A stretch of 35,086 bases of DNA from Flammeovirgaceae bacterium UBA4659 (GTDB lineage Bacteria; Bacteroidota; Bacteroidia; Cytophagales; Cyclobacteriaceae): assembly GCA_002405445.1 (NCBI GenBank), contig DHLV01000153.1, positions 6,906-41,991 of the forward strand, given 5' to 3'. Under the pieces are notes generated by a model. It had not been told where the DNA came from, made no database searches, and worked only from the letters and a program-made list of their open reading frames with translations. The position numbers and the translations under genes were made by a program. Of this stretch, positions 8,574-16,619 are shown in pieces (within the stretch, counting starts at the first letter, position 1; the number at the start of each line of letters is the position of its first letter).

Positions 8574-9085
8574 ATGAAAAATGTAGCTTCATTTCTAATC
8601 TACCTTTTAGTGTCGGCAGTTTTTCGCTCTCCCAATACGATCTTGGCGATGCTGAACTGAATGAATCAATTAATACGATTACGAGTAAGGCAAAGACTCA
8701 ATTCAGCGAATTCAAAACATTTATCACCCAAAACGATGGCGTGGGCAGAGATAAATATGATATGTGGCAAAACTTTATCGGCATGAATCTGGGCGACATC
8801 TACCTTGCTGTAGAAATCGCCAAAGTATCGAGAAGGTCGCAAGATGATGTCATTGCCTCTTACAAAAAGAACAAGGCGCAAGGGTGGGGTGTTATCGCGA
8901 AAGAATTTGGCGTAAAGCCCGGAACCGATGCCTTTGAGGCGCTGAAGGGCCATGCCTACCAAAAAGCAAATGGCAAACCGCGCCCTGTTGTCGCCAAGTC
9001 CAAGTCCAAATCGAAAACGCCAGCAAAAAAAGCAACTCCGGCAAAGAAGACGAAACCCAAAGAAACGGTTAAGCCCAAGAACTAA
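8574..9085 (+). CDS. Small secreted protein with Lys/Ala-rich tail, interrupted by a one-base frameshift
   Basis: The ATG at 8574 opens a good signal peptide (MKNVASFLIYLLVSAVF), but this frame ends at a stop soon after. The frame one base over is open from before 8624 to the stop at 9083-9085 and reads SLSQYDLGDAELNESINTI directly in continuation. One extra T in the run 8620-8624 (five T) would join signal peptide and mature part into a protein of 170 residues. The mature part has a helical middle (NLGDIYLAVEIAKVSRRSQDDV) and a tail rich in Lys, Ala, Pro and Thr (KSKSKTPAKKATPAKK). I do not recognise the family. As given, translation could only start at an internal GTG (8741), which would lose the signal peptide. 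It is either a real disruption or a sequence error in a homopolymer. It overlaps the next convergent gene by 4 bp. Confidence 0.7.
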
Positions 9086-9645
9086 TCAACAAGTTTCTTC
9101 AGCGGGCATTCGCATAAAACATTCCAACGGTGGCCATCATGTTTTAGCATCGCGATGGAATTAATGCTGAAGTGTTGATTGAACGACCGGTTCGAAAATT
9201 CCTGCCAGGCTTCATCAAACATGCGTTTCTTCAAGTCCCTAAACGCAATGGTAATGTGCGGGTGAAAAGGTTGCTCGCGATAATTGGCATTCAACAGGTT
9301 AAATCCCGAACGGCAGAACCTTACAAGCTGCCGCTGAAGATTTGTTAGCGCGTTGTTTTTATCAACGGCAACAAAGATTACCCGCGGGGCGAAACAAGAG
9401 AACCCCGACAGCGACAACTCGAAATTTGTTTGTGTTTGACAAAATACGGTTAGCCCTTCAATAAGACGATTTTCATTTTTTTCGTTCCACAGAAACGGCA
9501 TATGAAGTGTAACATGAGGTGGAGAACGCAGCGCACCCTTTGTTCCATATTCTTCAAAGCAATATTCTTTGAGTTGATGTAACTCTTGATAAACAGGCTC
9601 CGGTGGCACGATGGCAATGAAATACCGTCCTAAGGCTTTTTCCAT
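9082..9645 (-). CDS. 2H phosphoesterase (2'-5' RNA ligase / LigT-like)
   Basis: 187 residues, normal for the family. The two signature HxT motifs are present: H44-V-T46 in PPHVTLHMPF and H130-I-T132 in FHPHITIAF. Members act on 2',5' or cyclic phosphodiester bonds in RNA or nucleotides; the physiological substrate in bacteria is mostly unknown. Its start overlaps the end of the TPR gene upstream on the same strand by 16 bp, so the two are probably co-transcribed and translationally coupled. It converges with the frameshifted gene at 9085. Confidence 0.85.
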   Translation of the reverse strand: MEKALGRYFIAIVPPEPVYQELHQLKEYCFEEYGTKGALRSPPHVTLHMPFLWNEKNENRLIEGLTVFCQTQTNFELSLSGFSCFAPRVIFVAVDKNNALTNLQRQLVRFCRSGFNLLNANYREQPFHPHITIAFRDLKKRMFDEAWQEFSNRSFNQHFSINSIAMLKHDGHRWNVLCECPLKKLVD

Positions 9646-10478
9646 TTTAACGCCAGTTGCCGGTAGGTTGTAGATTTATTTGGTCGTAGCTCAGCGAGCC
9701 GCTCGTATACATCAACTAAAGTGCTGTCTTGTTGAAGAGCCTCTTCGTAATACCGCACGGCATCGTTGATATTTGATTTTCTCGCATGTACTTCCCCCAG
9801 GTTAACTGCAAGCTCTGTATCGGGCACACCTTGCTGATAGGCAAATTCAAGGCAGATGAGCGCAGAGTCATAGTTTTGAATGCTCAGGTAGTTATCGCCA
9901 AGCAAATAATTGGCATAGCCATAGGTGGGGTGGCAGGAAAGGCAAGCATAGCAAAGCTTGATTGACCGCTGATAGTCTTGCTGCGAATAATAGCTAAGTG
10001 CTTTGTTGTAAAGAGCGTGTTTGTTTTGGCCATCGATTGCGAGGGCTTCGTCATAGAGGCGTCTGGCATCGTCATACTGCTGGCGGTTATGGAACAGAAT
10101 TGCTGCATCAACCAACGAATCCGCCTTTGGATTCCGCAACTCTTCCGTAACAGTCTCAATGGAATTATAAGAATCTGATTGGATAGGAAAGACAAATATA
10201 CCTACAAGGCTTAAACCTGCAATAAATATTACTGTGGCTATAATCCACACCTTCAGATTGATTGGTTCTGTCGAGCGCTCATGTTTGTTGTATTCTACCT
10301 TTTCTTCCTTCCGCGGAGAAAAGTAAAATATCAAGAAGACGAGGTAAGCGATAGTTCCACTCAATATCCAAAACACAAATGTTCCCAGCGGCCAAAGTAG
10401 GGCCAACAGAAATACCGCAACTATACACCACCGCTTAAGGCGTTTGATCAACCGTTCTTGGTTGGGCGACTCTTCCAT
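9630..10478 (-). CDS. TPR-repeat inner-membrane protein
   Basis: 282 residues from the ATG at 10478 (MEESPNQERL); a TTG 15 bp further out is possible but less likely. Three hydrophobic stretches lie in the first 110 residues (CIVAVFLLALLWPLGTFVFW, GTIAYLVFLIFYF, VWIIATVIFIAGLSLVGIFVF), followed by a soluble C-terminal half of tetratricopeptide repeats (ALYNKALSYYSQQDYQRSI, ANYLLGDNYLSIQNYDSALI, DAVRYYEEALQQDSTLVDVY). TPRs mediate protein contacts; the partner is not known. It overlaps the LigT-like gene by 16 bp. It is divergent from comF with only 49 bp between start codons, so promoters of both must lie within or next to that gap. Confidence 0.82.
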   Translation of the reverse strand: MEESPNQERLIKRLKRWCIVAVFLLALLWPLGTFVFWILSGTIAYLVFLIFYFSPRKEEKVEYNKHERSTEPINLKVWIIATVIFIAGLSLVGIFVFPIQSDSYNSIETVTEELRNPKADSLVDAAILFHNRQQYDDARRLYDEALAIDGQNKHALYNKALSYYSQQDYQRSIKLCYACLSCHPTYGYANYLLGDNYLSIQNYDSALICLEFAYQQGVPDTELAVNLGEVHARKSNINDAVRYYEEALQQDSTLVDVYERLAELRPNKSTTYRQLALKWKKP

Positions 10479-10527
10479 ATTTAAAGTTAGCAATATGCTG
10501 TATATTTATTGTAGCAAACACCGCACA

Positions 10528-11217
10528 ATGAGAGAACTCGTTCTCGACTTTTTTTCATTGTTCTTCCCGAACTATTGTTTCGGCTGCAACCGCGCGTTAT
10601 TAAAAGGCGAAGACACACTGTGTACCTTTTGCTTGATGGACTTGCCAAAAGCAAATTATCATTTGATGGAAGAAAACCCCATCAAAAACAGATTAAGCGG
10701 GCGACTACCGGTGAAGCATGTTTGGGCATATCTCAAGTTTAGAAAAACGGGAATGGTGCAACATCTACTCCATCAGTTAAAATACAACAACCACCCCGAA
10801 GTAGGTGTAAAACTTGGTCGCACGTATGGATATGAATTGGCTAAGGCGGGATATCAAAATGAATTTGATCTGGTAGTGCCGGTTCCCCTTCACCGATCGC
10901 GCCAGCGGAAAAGGGGGTACAATCAAAGCGCCAAATTTGCGGAGGGTTTGTGCGAAGTATTTCAGATTCCTTTTGATGACTCAATTTCGGTACGAAAGCA
11001 AGCCACTTCTACCCAAACAAAAAAAACGAAGTTGCAACGCTGGGAAAACGTAGAAAGCGTCTTTGACCTGCAGGATAATTCAAAAATCCTGGGTAAACGA
11101 ATATTGTTGGTTGATGACGTGATTACCACTGGCGCTACAATTGAAGCATGCGGCCAGCACTTGGTGGCAAGTGGCTGTGCTGAATTGAGCGTGGCCTGTT
11201 TGGCAGAGGCACAATAA
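10528..11217 (+). CDS. comF: ComF family phosphoribosyltransferase-like protein
   Basis: 229 residues from the ATG at 10528 (MRELVLDFFSLFFP), the start pattern usual for ComF; the frame is open further upstream but that would overlap the divergent promoter region. Two CxxC pairs, C17/C20 and C32/C35, form the N-terminal zinc-finger-like domain. The phosphoribosyltransferase domain has the PVPLHRSRQRKRGYNQS segment typical of ComF and the PRPP-binding motif ILLVDDVITTGAT near residues 190-205. ComF proteins are needed for DNA uptake in naturally competent bacteria, assisting single-strand import or integration; in Bacteroidota the role is mostly inferred. It ends in a terminator shared with the convergent gldJ-like gene. 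Confidence 0.9.
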   Translation: MRELVLDFFSLFFPNYCFGCNRALLKGEDTLCTFCLMDLPKANYHLMEENPIKNRLSGRLPVKHVWAYLKFRKTGMVQHLLHQLKYNNHPEVGVKLGRTYGYELAKAGYQNEFDLVVPVPLHRSRQRKRGYNQSAKFAEGLCEVFQIPFDDSISVRKQATSTQTKKTKLQRWENVESVFDLQDNSKILGKRILLVDDVITTGATIEACGQHLVASGCAELSVACLAEAQ

Positions 11218-11246
11218 AAAAGCCCCCCGTTACCGGAGGGCTTTTG
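11216..11246. terminator. Bidirectional terminator between comF and the gldJ-like gene
   Basis: The stem 11220-11229 with 11234-11243 (AGCCCCCCG against CGGAGGGCT, one mismatch) has a 4-nt loop, preceded by an A run and followed by a T run, so it works for both convergent genes. Confidence 0.85.
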
Positions 11247-11265
11247 GTTTTGAAGCCCTGAAGGC

Positions 11266-12570
11266 TTAGAAATTTGAACCAGCGTGAATCATTGCACAAC
11301 GGAAACCGATTGTAGCCGTGGCAGAATCTTCATCCAAAAATCTTCTGGTGCCGGGAGACATCCAATAGGCCACATCTTTCCAGGATCCGCCCTTGTAGAC
11401 ACGAACTTTATCTGAAATCAAAGAGACGAAGTTTTGGGGGTTCTTGGTGTAGTTGGCCACCTTAATGGTCTTTGCAGTCCCATCCGGCAACGTAATGGTT
11501 GAGTCTCTGATCTCCTTCGCGTACCGATTGCGGTAATCTGAGTGGCTATCGATAAAATCATCTCTGCGGATAGGATTCAAATCGTCAAAGTCCTGATGAG
11601 AAAGTGGACGGTACACATCCATTACCCATTCGCTGACGTTACCGGCCATGTTGTACAAACCATAATCGTTGGGAGGATACTCATAGATGTAAGTTGTAAT
11701 TAACGCACCATCATTCAGGCGGCCTGCTATACCTCCGTAGTCACCACGGCCTCTTTTGAAGTTTGCCAAAAAGTAGCCCATTTGCTTTCCGTAGGGGTTG
11801 CGCAACGCGTGGCCATCCCATGGATACAACCGCTGGTGCGTTTGCATTTCCTCTAGCCACTGGGTGCCAATCAACGCTTGGGCGGCATATTCCCATTCTG
11901 CTTCTGTGGGCAAGCGATAAGCAGGGATCGCATAACCCGATTCAATGGGCACACGCCCTTGCCCTGTCAACTGCTCGGGCACGGCCTCACCGGCTTTTTC
12001 AGCCAGGTCTGCGTTTACTTTGGCAGTGCGCCACTTGGCAAAGTCGTTGGCTTGTTTCCATTTTACCCCTACAACAGGGAAGTAACGGAAGCCGGCATAT
12101 CTCAGGTAGTAGTCAACATAAGGATCGTTAAATGCAAGTTTAGATCTCCAAACCAGCGTATCGGGCAGGGCTGCCCGGTAAGCCTTACCCCCGTCTACTT
12201 TTGTTGAGTCGGTGTTCAAGTAATACAGATATTCTAGCCAGTGGATATTCGCAATCTCTGTTTCATCCATGAAAAATGACGCAACCGATACTGTGCGTTC
12301 AATGTTGTCGCGGGATGCCATCACATCTTCTTCGAAAGAGCCCAGCACGGCACGGCCGCCTTCTACAAACACCATGTTAGGTGCTTCGGGTTGTTCTTTG
12401 TAAGGTTGAACTTCAAACCCTTCGGCCTTATCACGGGTATATTTTAAGCCCGTAATGGTGCTCAATGAACCAGGGTTTTGTGCTGTGGGCCTCCCGCCCT
12501 TTTTCAGGAAGCATGATGAGGCAAAAAATGACAGCGCAATAAGGAATAAAAAAGACTTCGAGTACTTCAT
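11266..12570 (-). CDS. gldJ: GldJ-like SUMF1/FGE-fold lipoprotein (gliding motility / type IX secretion)
   Basis: 434 residues. Lipoprotein signal peptide with lipobox FASSC (Cys20). The rest is a formylglycine-generating-enzyme/SUMF1 fold: FVEGG, FFMDETEI, FPVVGVKWKQANDFAKWR, YRLPTEAEWEYAA, GNVSEWVMDVY, VYKGGSWKD, GFRCA. The segments DTLVWRSKLAFNDPYVDYYLR and KRGRGDYGGIAGRLNDG are typical of GldJ rather than GldK. GldJ is a lipoprotein required for gliding and for stability of the type IX secretion machine in Flavobacterium; FGE catalytic activity is not expected. It is shorter than the roughly 560-residue Flavobacterium protein as I recall it. No gldL, gldM or gldN follows, which argues against GldK. 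A generic SUMF1-domain lipoprotein remains possible. Confidence 0.78.
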   Translation of the reverse strand: MKYSKSFLFLIALSFFASSCFLKKGGRPTAQNPGSLSTITGLKYTRDKAEGFEVQPYKEQPEAPNMVFVEGGRAVLGSFEEDVMASRDNIERTVSVASFFMDETEIANIHWLEYLYYLNTDSTKVDGGKAYRAALPDTLVWRSKLAFNDPYVDYYLRYAGFRYFPVVGVKWKQANDFAKWRTAKVNADLAEKAGEAVPEQLTGQGRVPIESGYAIPAYRLPTEAEWEYAAQALIGTQWLEEMQTHQRLYPWDGHALRNPYGKQMGYFLANFKRGRGDYGGIAGRLNDGALITTYIYEYPPNDYGLYNMAGNVSEWVMDVYRPLSHQDFDDLNPIRRDDFIDSHSDYRNRYAKEIRDSTITLPDGTAKTIKVANYTKNPQNFVSLISDKVRVYKGGSWKDVAYWMSPGTRRFLDEDSATATIGFRCAMIHAGSNF

Positions 12571-12668
12571 TTTCTTTTGGTTAAGGATAAAAGCAACCGC
12601 TAATATAAGAACATAAATGCATTTTTTCCAAAGCTCAAATTTTTTTGGTGATTCCTAAAACGGAGTAA

Positions 12669-12796
12669 AAAACTGCAGTTTTACAGCTTTTGGGCATTAG
12701 AACGTAGTCTACCGAACATTATTGTAATTCCAATTTGGGATGAGCAGGCCCAGTTTTTCCCAACTTGGGCTGATCAAAATAGCGTTTTTCAACGCT
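12669..12796. repeat. Palindrome, 30-bp-spaced direct repeat and hairpin in the gldJ-like upstream region
   Basis: The 289 bp at 12571-12859 between divergent genes hold no ORF. They contain the perfect palindrome AAAACTGCAGTTTT (12669-12682), an imperfect 17-bp direct repeat CCAATTTGGGATGAGCA (12730-12746) and CCAACTTGGGCTGATCA (12760-12776; 14 of 17 identical, spaced exactly 30 bp), and a hairpin AGCGTT-TTTC-AACGCT (12781-12796). These could be binding sites for a regulator of either flank. Confidence 0.5.
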
Positions 12797-12859
12797 TATT
12801 GAGATGGCACGATTTTTCTCTTAAGTGTGTGCGAATAACAGAATCAGAACCCGTGCTGT

Positions 12860-13111
12860 ATGATGTCGATCGAAGATTTTCGGGCTGCACCTTTTGAGAA
12901 GAAATGTTATGTTGTGTTGGCTCAAACCATTTTTATTGCAGCCAGCGAGTGCGGAGACGCGATGGTATACCTGTATCACACTGGGGAATATTACATCGAA
13001 GTGTACTACTCTCCCAGATACCAAAAAGTCCTCACCATCAACGCGATTGATGACAACAAAGACCTTGAACCCTATGCTGAAGCGGTTTCTTTGGATGACC
13101 TGAGTCTGTAA
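12860..13111 (+). CDS. Small hypothetical protein (83 aa), overlapping the mfd 3' end
   Basis: 83 residues; ATG at 12860 or 12863. The sequence is balanced and looks like a real soluble protein (FEKKCYVVLAQTIFIAA, GDAMVYLYHTGEYYIEVYYSP, ending LEPYAEAVSLDDLSL). No signal peptide or membrane segment; I do not recognise a domain. Its last 40 bp (13072-13111) overlap the end of mfd on the other strand. The codon choice and amino-acid pattern, and the fact that it is tail to tail with mfd, make it more likely real than a shadow. Function unknown. Confidence 0.7.
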   Translation: MMSIEDFRAAPFEKKCYVVLAQTIFIAASECGDAMVYLYHTGEYYIEVYYSPRYQKVLTINAIDDNKDLEPYAEAVSLDDLSL

Positions 13112-16100
13112 TCCGCCAATGGAGCCAGGATTTCTATTGCCTGTTGCACCGAGGGGATTGCTTCAACGGTGAGAGTGAGCTTAGATCCCGTTTCTCGCAT
13201 CCTGCATTTCTTATGATTTGTTTGCACGAACTCCAAAATCTGGCTGAACACCTCAGACTTAAAATACTCGTCCTTTCCGGATACGAATTGAGCCTTTAGT
13301 TTTTCGTTTTTCAAGCTGATTTTTTCAAAGCCCAGTTCTTCGCCCAGCCATCTCAGGCGCACGGAATTGATCAATTGCTCCACAGATGTGGGCAGCTCAC
13401 CAAACCTGTCGCGCAGCGAATGGCTGAAGGTTTGCAGGTCTTTTTCATTCCCGATATTGTCGAGCGTGGAGTAAAGCTGCAAGCGCTCACTGGTGTTGTT
13501 GATATAGGTATCAGGGATTAAAATTTCCAAGTCTGTTTCGATCACACAATCTTGTACAATCAATTTTGCTTTGGCCGTTAGTTCTTCGGCAAACAAATCC
13601 CTGAACTCTGTTTCTTTCAACTCCTGAATTGCATCGTCCAATATTTTATGGTAGGTGTCAAAACCAAGATCTGTGATAAACCCGCTCTGCTCGGCACCGA
13701 GTAAGTTGCCCGCGCCACGTATGTCCAGGTCTCGCATGGCCACCTTAAAGCCATCGCCTAAATCCGAAAATTCCTCCAACGCTGTAAGGCGCTTGCGCGA
13801 GTCTGCTGACAACACTGATGCAGGTGGTGTAAGCAAGTAACAAAATGCCTTTTTGTTAGAGCGACCCACGCGCCCACGCATTTGGTGCAAATCGCTCAGC
13901 CCAAACAAGTGAGCTTGATTGATGATGATGGTGTTGGCATTGGGTATATCAAGGCCAGATTCGATGATGTTTGTTGACACCAACACATCATATTCGCCCT
14001 CAATAAACATCAACATCACTTTTTCCAACTTGTCGCCATCCATTTGTCCATGTGCGATGCCGATGCGCGCATCGGGCACGAGTTTGAAAATTACGTTGGC
14101 CACTTGCTCGATGTCGCTGATGCGATTGTGCACAAAAAACACCTGGCCGCCCCTTCGCAGTTCGCGGCTCACTGCATCGCGTATGACTTCTTCGCTAAAT
14201 GTGTACAGTTCCGTAGTTACCGGTTGGCGATTGGGTGGTGGTGTTGCAATGATAGAAAGATCGCGGGCTCCCATCAGCGAGAAATGCAATGTACGCGGAA
14301 TGGGTGTAGCGGTGAGTGTGAGCACGTCTACATTTACTTTGAGTTCCTTCAGCCTGTCCTTCACCTTCACACCAAACTTCTGTTCTTCATCAACGATCAG
14401 CAGGCCAAGGTCTTTAAATGCTACGTCTTTACTCACCACTCGATGCGTACCAATTAAGATATTGATTACACCCTCCCCGGCTTCTTTGATAATCTGCTTG
14501 ACTTCTTTATCGCTTTTGAACCGCGATACGTATTCGATCTTTACAGGGAAGTTTGATAACCGCTCGGAAAAAGTACGGTAATGTTGCATTGCCAATATGG
14601 TGGTGGGTACCAACACCGCAACTTGTTTTCCTTCGGTCACACATTTGAATGCGGCCCGGATCGCCACCTCGGTTTTGCCAAACCCCACATCGCCACACAC
14701 CAGGCGGTCCATCGGGTGAGGTAGCTGCATATCACGCTTTACGTCTTCTGTCGCCTTTGCTTGGTCCGGAGTGTCTTCGTATATGAAAGAAGATTCTAAC
14801 TCGGCCTGCATAAAGCCATCCGGTGCAAAAGCGAAACCGGGCGCACCCTTGCGCTTGGCATATAAGTCGATCAGTTCTTTGGCAATGTCTTTTACTTTCT
14901 TTTTGACCTTTGCCTTTTTGCTGTCCCACTCGCCACTGCCCAGTTTACTGATGGCAGGGGGCGTGCCGTCTTTGCCGGAGTACTTCGAGATTTTGTGCAG
15001 TGCGTGGATACTTACCGTAAGTATGTCGTCATCACGAAACACCAGGCGAATGGCCTCTTGTTCTTTACCGTTCACTTCTTTCTTTTCGAGGCCTGCGAAT
15101 TTACCGATGCCGTAATCGATGTGTGTTACAAAATCACCCGGTTGCAGCGTTTGCAGTTCGCGAAACGTGAGTGCTTTTGATTTTGAAAATTTCTCTTTAC
15201 TGCGGTAGCGGTGGTAGCGCTCAAAAATCTGGTGGTCGGTATAGCAAACTACTTTTAACGTTGGGTCTGCAAAACCCTGGCGGAGCGCGATATTGAGTGT
15301 TTGAAATTTTAGTTCCGGATGAATTTCCGCAAAAATTCCCTGCAAACGTTCGGCCTGCTTCGGTTGTTCGGCTGCAATCAAGTTGGTGTATCCCTGCTGC
15401 TGGTGCTCCAACAGATTGGCGGCAAGCAGTTCAAAATTTTTGTTGAAAGATGGCTGTGCCGATGATTTGAACTCGAATACCCGGTTGGGCGGTAAGTGAA
15501 ATCTTGAGCCAAACTCAATGCAGTTGAATCTGTCGATGAGCTGCAAAAAATCTTTTCCGCTATCGAACAGTTGCCAAGGCTCCAACACTACGGTAGCACC
15601 GCTTTCGCGCAGAATTTTATCGAAACATTGGCTGGCTTTATCAAAACATTTGCCGATGATGTCGCTTGTTAAAGCAACATCTTTGATCCAAAATCGGGAG
15701 GATGGCGAAACAAAATCAAAAAAAGATTGACGCGCTTCCTGCACCAAACGTGTTTGCACATTGGGCAACAAACTGATTTTTGGCAGTGACGCCACCGATA
15801 ACTGAGACACTGGGTCAAAAGTACGGATGCTGTCTACTTCGTTGCCAAACAACTCAATCCGAAAAGGCAGCTCGTTGGCGAATGAAAACACATCGATGAT
15901 GCCACCGCGCATGGCAAACTGCCCGGCCTCAAATACGAAATCGGTTTTTTCAAAATCATACGTGTGCAGAAACTCTTCCAAAAATTCGCGGTCAAGTTGT
16001 TCGCCTTTGGTTACCACAAAGGTGTTTGATGCCAGTGATTTCTTGTTGATTACTTTTTCGCACAAGGCTTCCGGGTATGTGATAATGATGTTCCCATCGG

Positions 16101-16482
16101 GCTGATTGCTGAGCTGGTTCAACACTTCTGCCCGCATCAGCACGTTGGCATTTTCGACTTCATCGTACTCATACGGGCGTTTGTACGACATGGGAAAAAG
16201 GAAAATCTCCTTTTCCTGAAGCAGGTTTTGGAAGTCATTCAGCAGAAAAGCCGCCTCTTCTTTATCGTGCGCGATGATGATGTGGCTTGCACGAGCACTT
16301 TTTTGGACGGCCGCCACCACTATGGCATCAAGGCTTCCATGAAGGCCTTTGAGATGAATGACGTGCGGGCGGGATATTTCATCATGGGATGTATTTTGCC
16401 GGACGGGCGTACGAATCCCTTCGGCCAGCGTTTGCATGAGGCTGTCCGAGCGGTAGAGTGACAGAAAATCTAGGGCCTTCAC
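13072..16482 (-). CDS. mfd: Transcription-repair coupling factor Mfd
   Basis: 1136 residues from a GTG at 16482. Mfd removes RNA polymerase stalled at DNA lesions and recruits UvrA for nucleotide excision repair. In order: UvrB-like N-terminal domains (IIAHDKEEAAFLLNDFQ, FLFPMSYKRPYEYDEV, RGGIIDVFSF), the CarD-like RNA-polymerase-interacting domain (LQPGDFVTHIDYGIGKFAGL), the SF2 translocase with Walker A GDVGFGKTE, DEEQ box (VDEEQKFGV), TATPIPRTL, and motif VI QMRGRVGRS, then the C-terminal TRCF domain. Start choice: the frame is open up to an ATG at 16545, but a perfect -7 box TATATTTG (minus strand, 16495-16502) lies between that ATG and the GTG, and the family's usual N-terminus begins at VKALDFLSLYRSD. 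It overlaps the small convergent ORF by 40 bp. Confidence 0.95.
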   Translation of the reverse strand: MKALDFLSLYRSDSLMQTLAEGIRTPVRQNTSHDEISRPHVIHLKGLHGSLDAIVVAAVQKSARASHIIIAHDKEEAAFLLNDFQNLLQEKEIFLFPMSYKRPYEYDEVENANVLMRAEVLNQLSNQPDGNIIITYPEALCEKVINKKSLASNTFVVTKGEQLDREFLEEFLHTYDFEKTDFVFEAGQFAMRGGIIDVFSFANELPFRIELFGNEVDSIRTFDPVSQLSVASLPKISLLPNVQTRLVQEARQSFFDFVSPSSRFWIKDVALTSDIIGKCFDKASQCFDKILRESGATVVLEPWQLFDSGKDFLQLIDRFNCIEFGSRFHLPPNRVFEFKSSAQPSFNKNFELLAANLLEHQQQGYTNLIAAEQPKQAERLQGIFAEIHPELKFQTLNIALRQGFADPTLKVVCYTDHQIFERYHRYRSKEKFSKSKALTFRELQTLQPGDFVTHIDYGIGKFAGLEKKEVNGKEQEAIRLVFRDDDILTVSIHALHKISKYSGKDGTPPAISKLGSGEWDSKKAKVKKKVKDIAKELIDLYAKRKGAPGFAFAPDGFMQAELESSFIYEDTPDQAKATEDVKRDMQLPHPMDRLVCGDVGFGKTEVAIRAAFKCVTEGKQVAVLVPTTILAMQHYRTFSERLSNFPVKIEYVSRFKSDKEVKQIIKEAGEGVINILIGTHRVVSKDVAFKDLGLLIVDEEQKFGVKVKDRLKELKVNVDVLTLTATPIPRTLHFSLMGARDLSIIATPPPNRQPVTTELYTFSEEVIRDAVSRELRRGGQVFFVHNRISDIEQVANVIFKLVPDARIGIAHGQMDGDKLEKVMLMFIEGEYDVLVSTNIIESGLDIPNANTIIINQAHLFGLSDLHQMRGRVGRSNKKAFCYLLTPPASVLSADSRKRLTALEEFSDLGDGFKVAMRDLDIRGAGNLLGAEQSGFITDLGFDTYHKILDDAIQELKETEFRDLFAEELTAKAKLIVQDCVIETDLEILIPDTYINNTSERLQLYSTLDNIGNEKDLQTFSHSLRDRFGELPTSVEQLINSVRLRWLGEELGFEKISLKNEKLKAQFVSGKDEYFKSEVFSQILEFVQTNHKKCRMRETGSKLTLTVEAIPSVQQAIEILAPLADYRLRSSKETASA

Positions 16483-16494
16483 AAAAATGAGGTG

Positions 16495-16502
16495 CAAATA
16501 TA
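16495..16502 (-). promoter_or_regulatory. -7 box of the mfd promoter
   Basis: TATATTTG on the minus strand, exact match to TAnnTTTG. The predicted transcript start is about 8 nt before the GTG at 16482, so it decides the start codon against the upstream ATG. Confidence 0.55.
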
Positions 16503-16606
16503 TGCTAATCCGAAATCCACCCACGAAAGCATTGCCAAAAAACATTTGGAATGATGCTCGCGGGATTGCTTGCCACCGATTGCAGGCGCGGCACGAATAA
16601 AATAGC

Positions 16607-16614
16607 TATCTTTG
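16607..16614 (+). promoter_or_regulatory. -7 box of the copper monooxygenase-like gene
   Basis: TATCTTTG, exact match to TAnnTTTG, ends 5 nt before the ATG at 16620. A TTG at 16580-16582 could be the -33 box though 24 nt is a long spacer. The transcript would start at or next to the ATG. Confidence 0.5.
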
Positions 16615-16619
16615 AGCCA

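Noticed and set aside
13655..15115. Several plus-strand reading frames of 60-220 codons opposite mfd
   Set aside because: They mirror the mfd frame, have low-complexity composition and no start signals; mfd is intact and explains the region.
16543..16545. ATG at 16545 as the mfd start
   Set aside because: It lies upstream of the -7 box at 16495-16502, and the added 21 residues do not look like an Mfd N-terminus.
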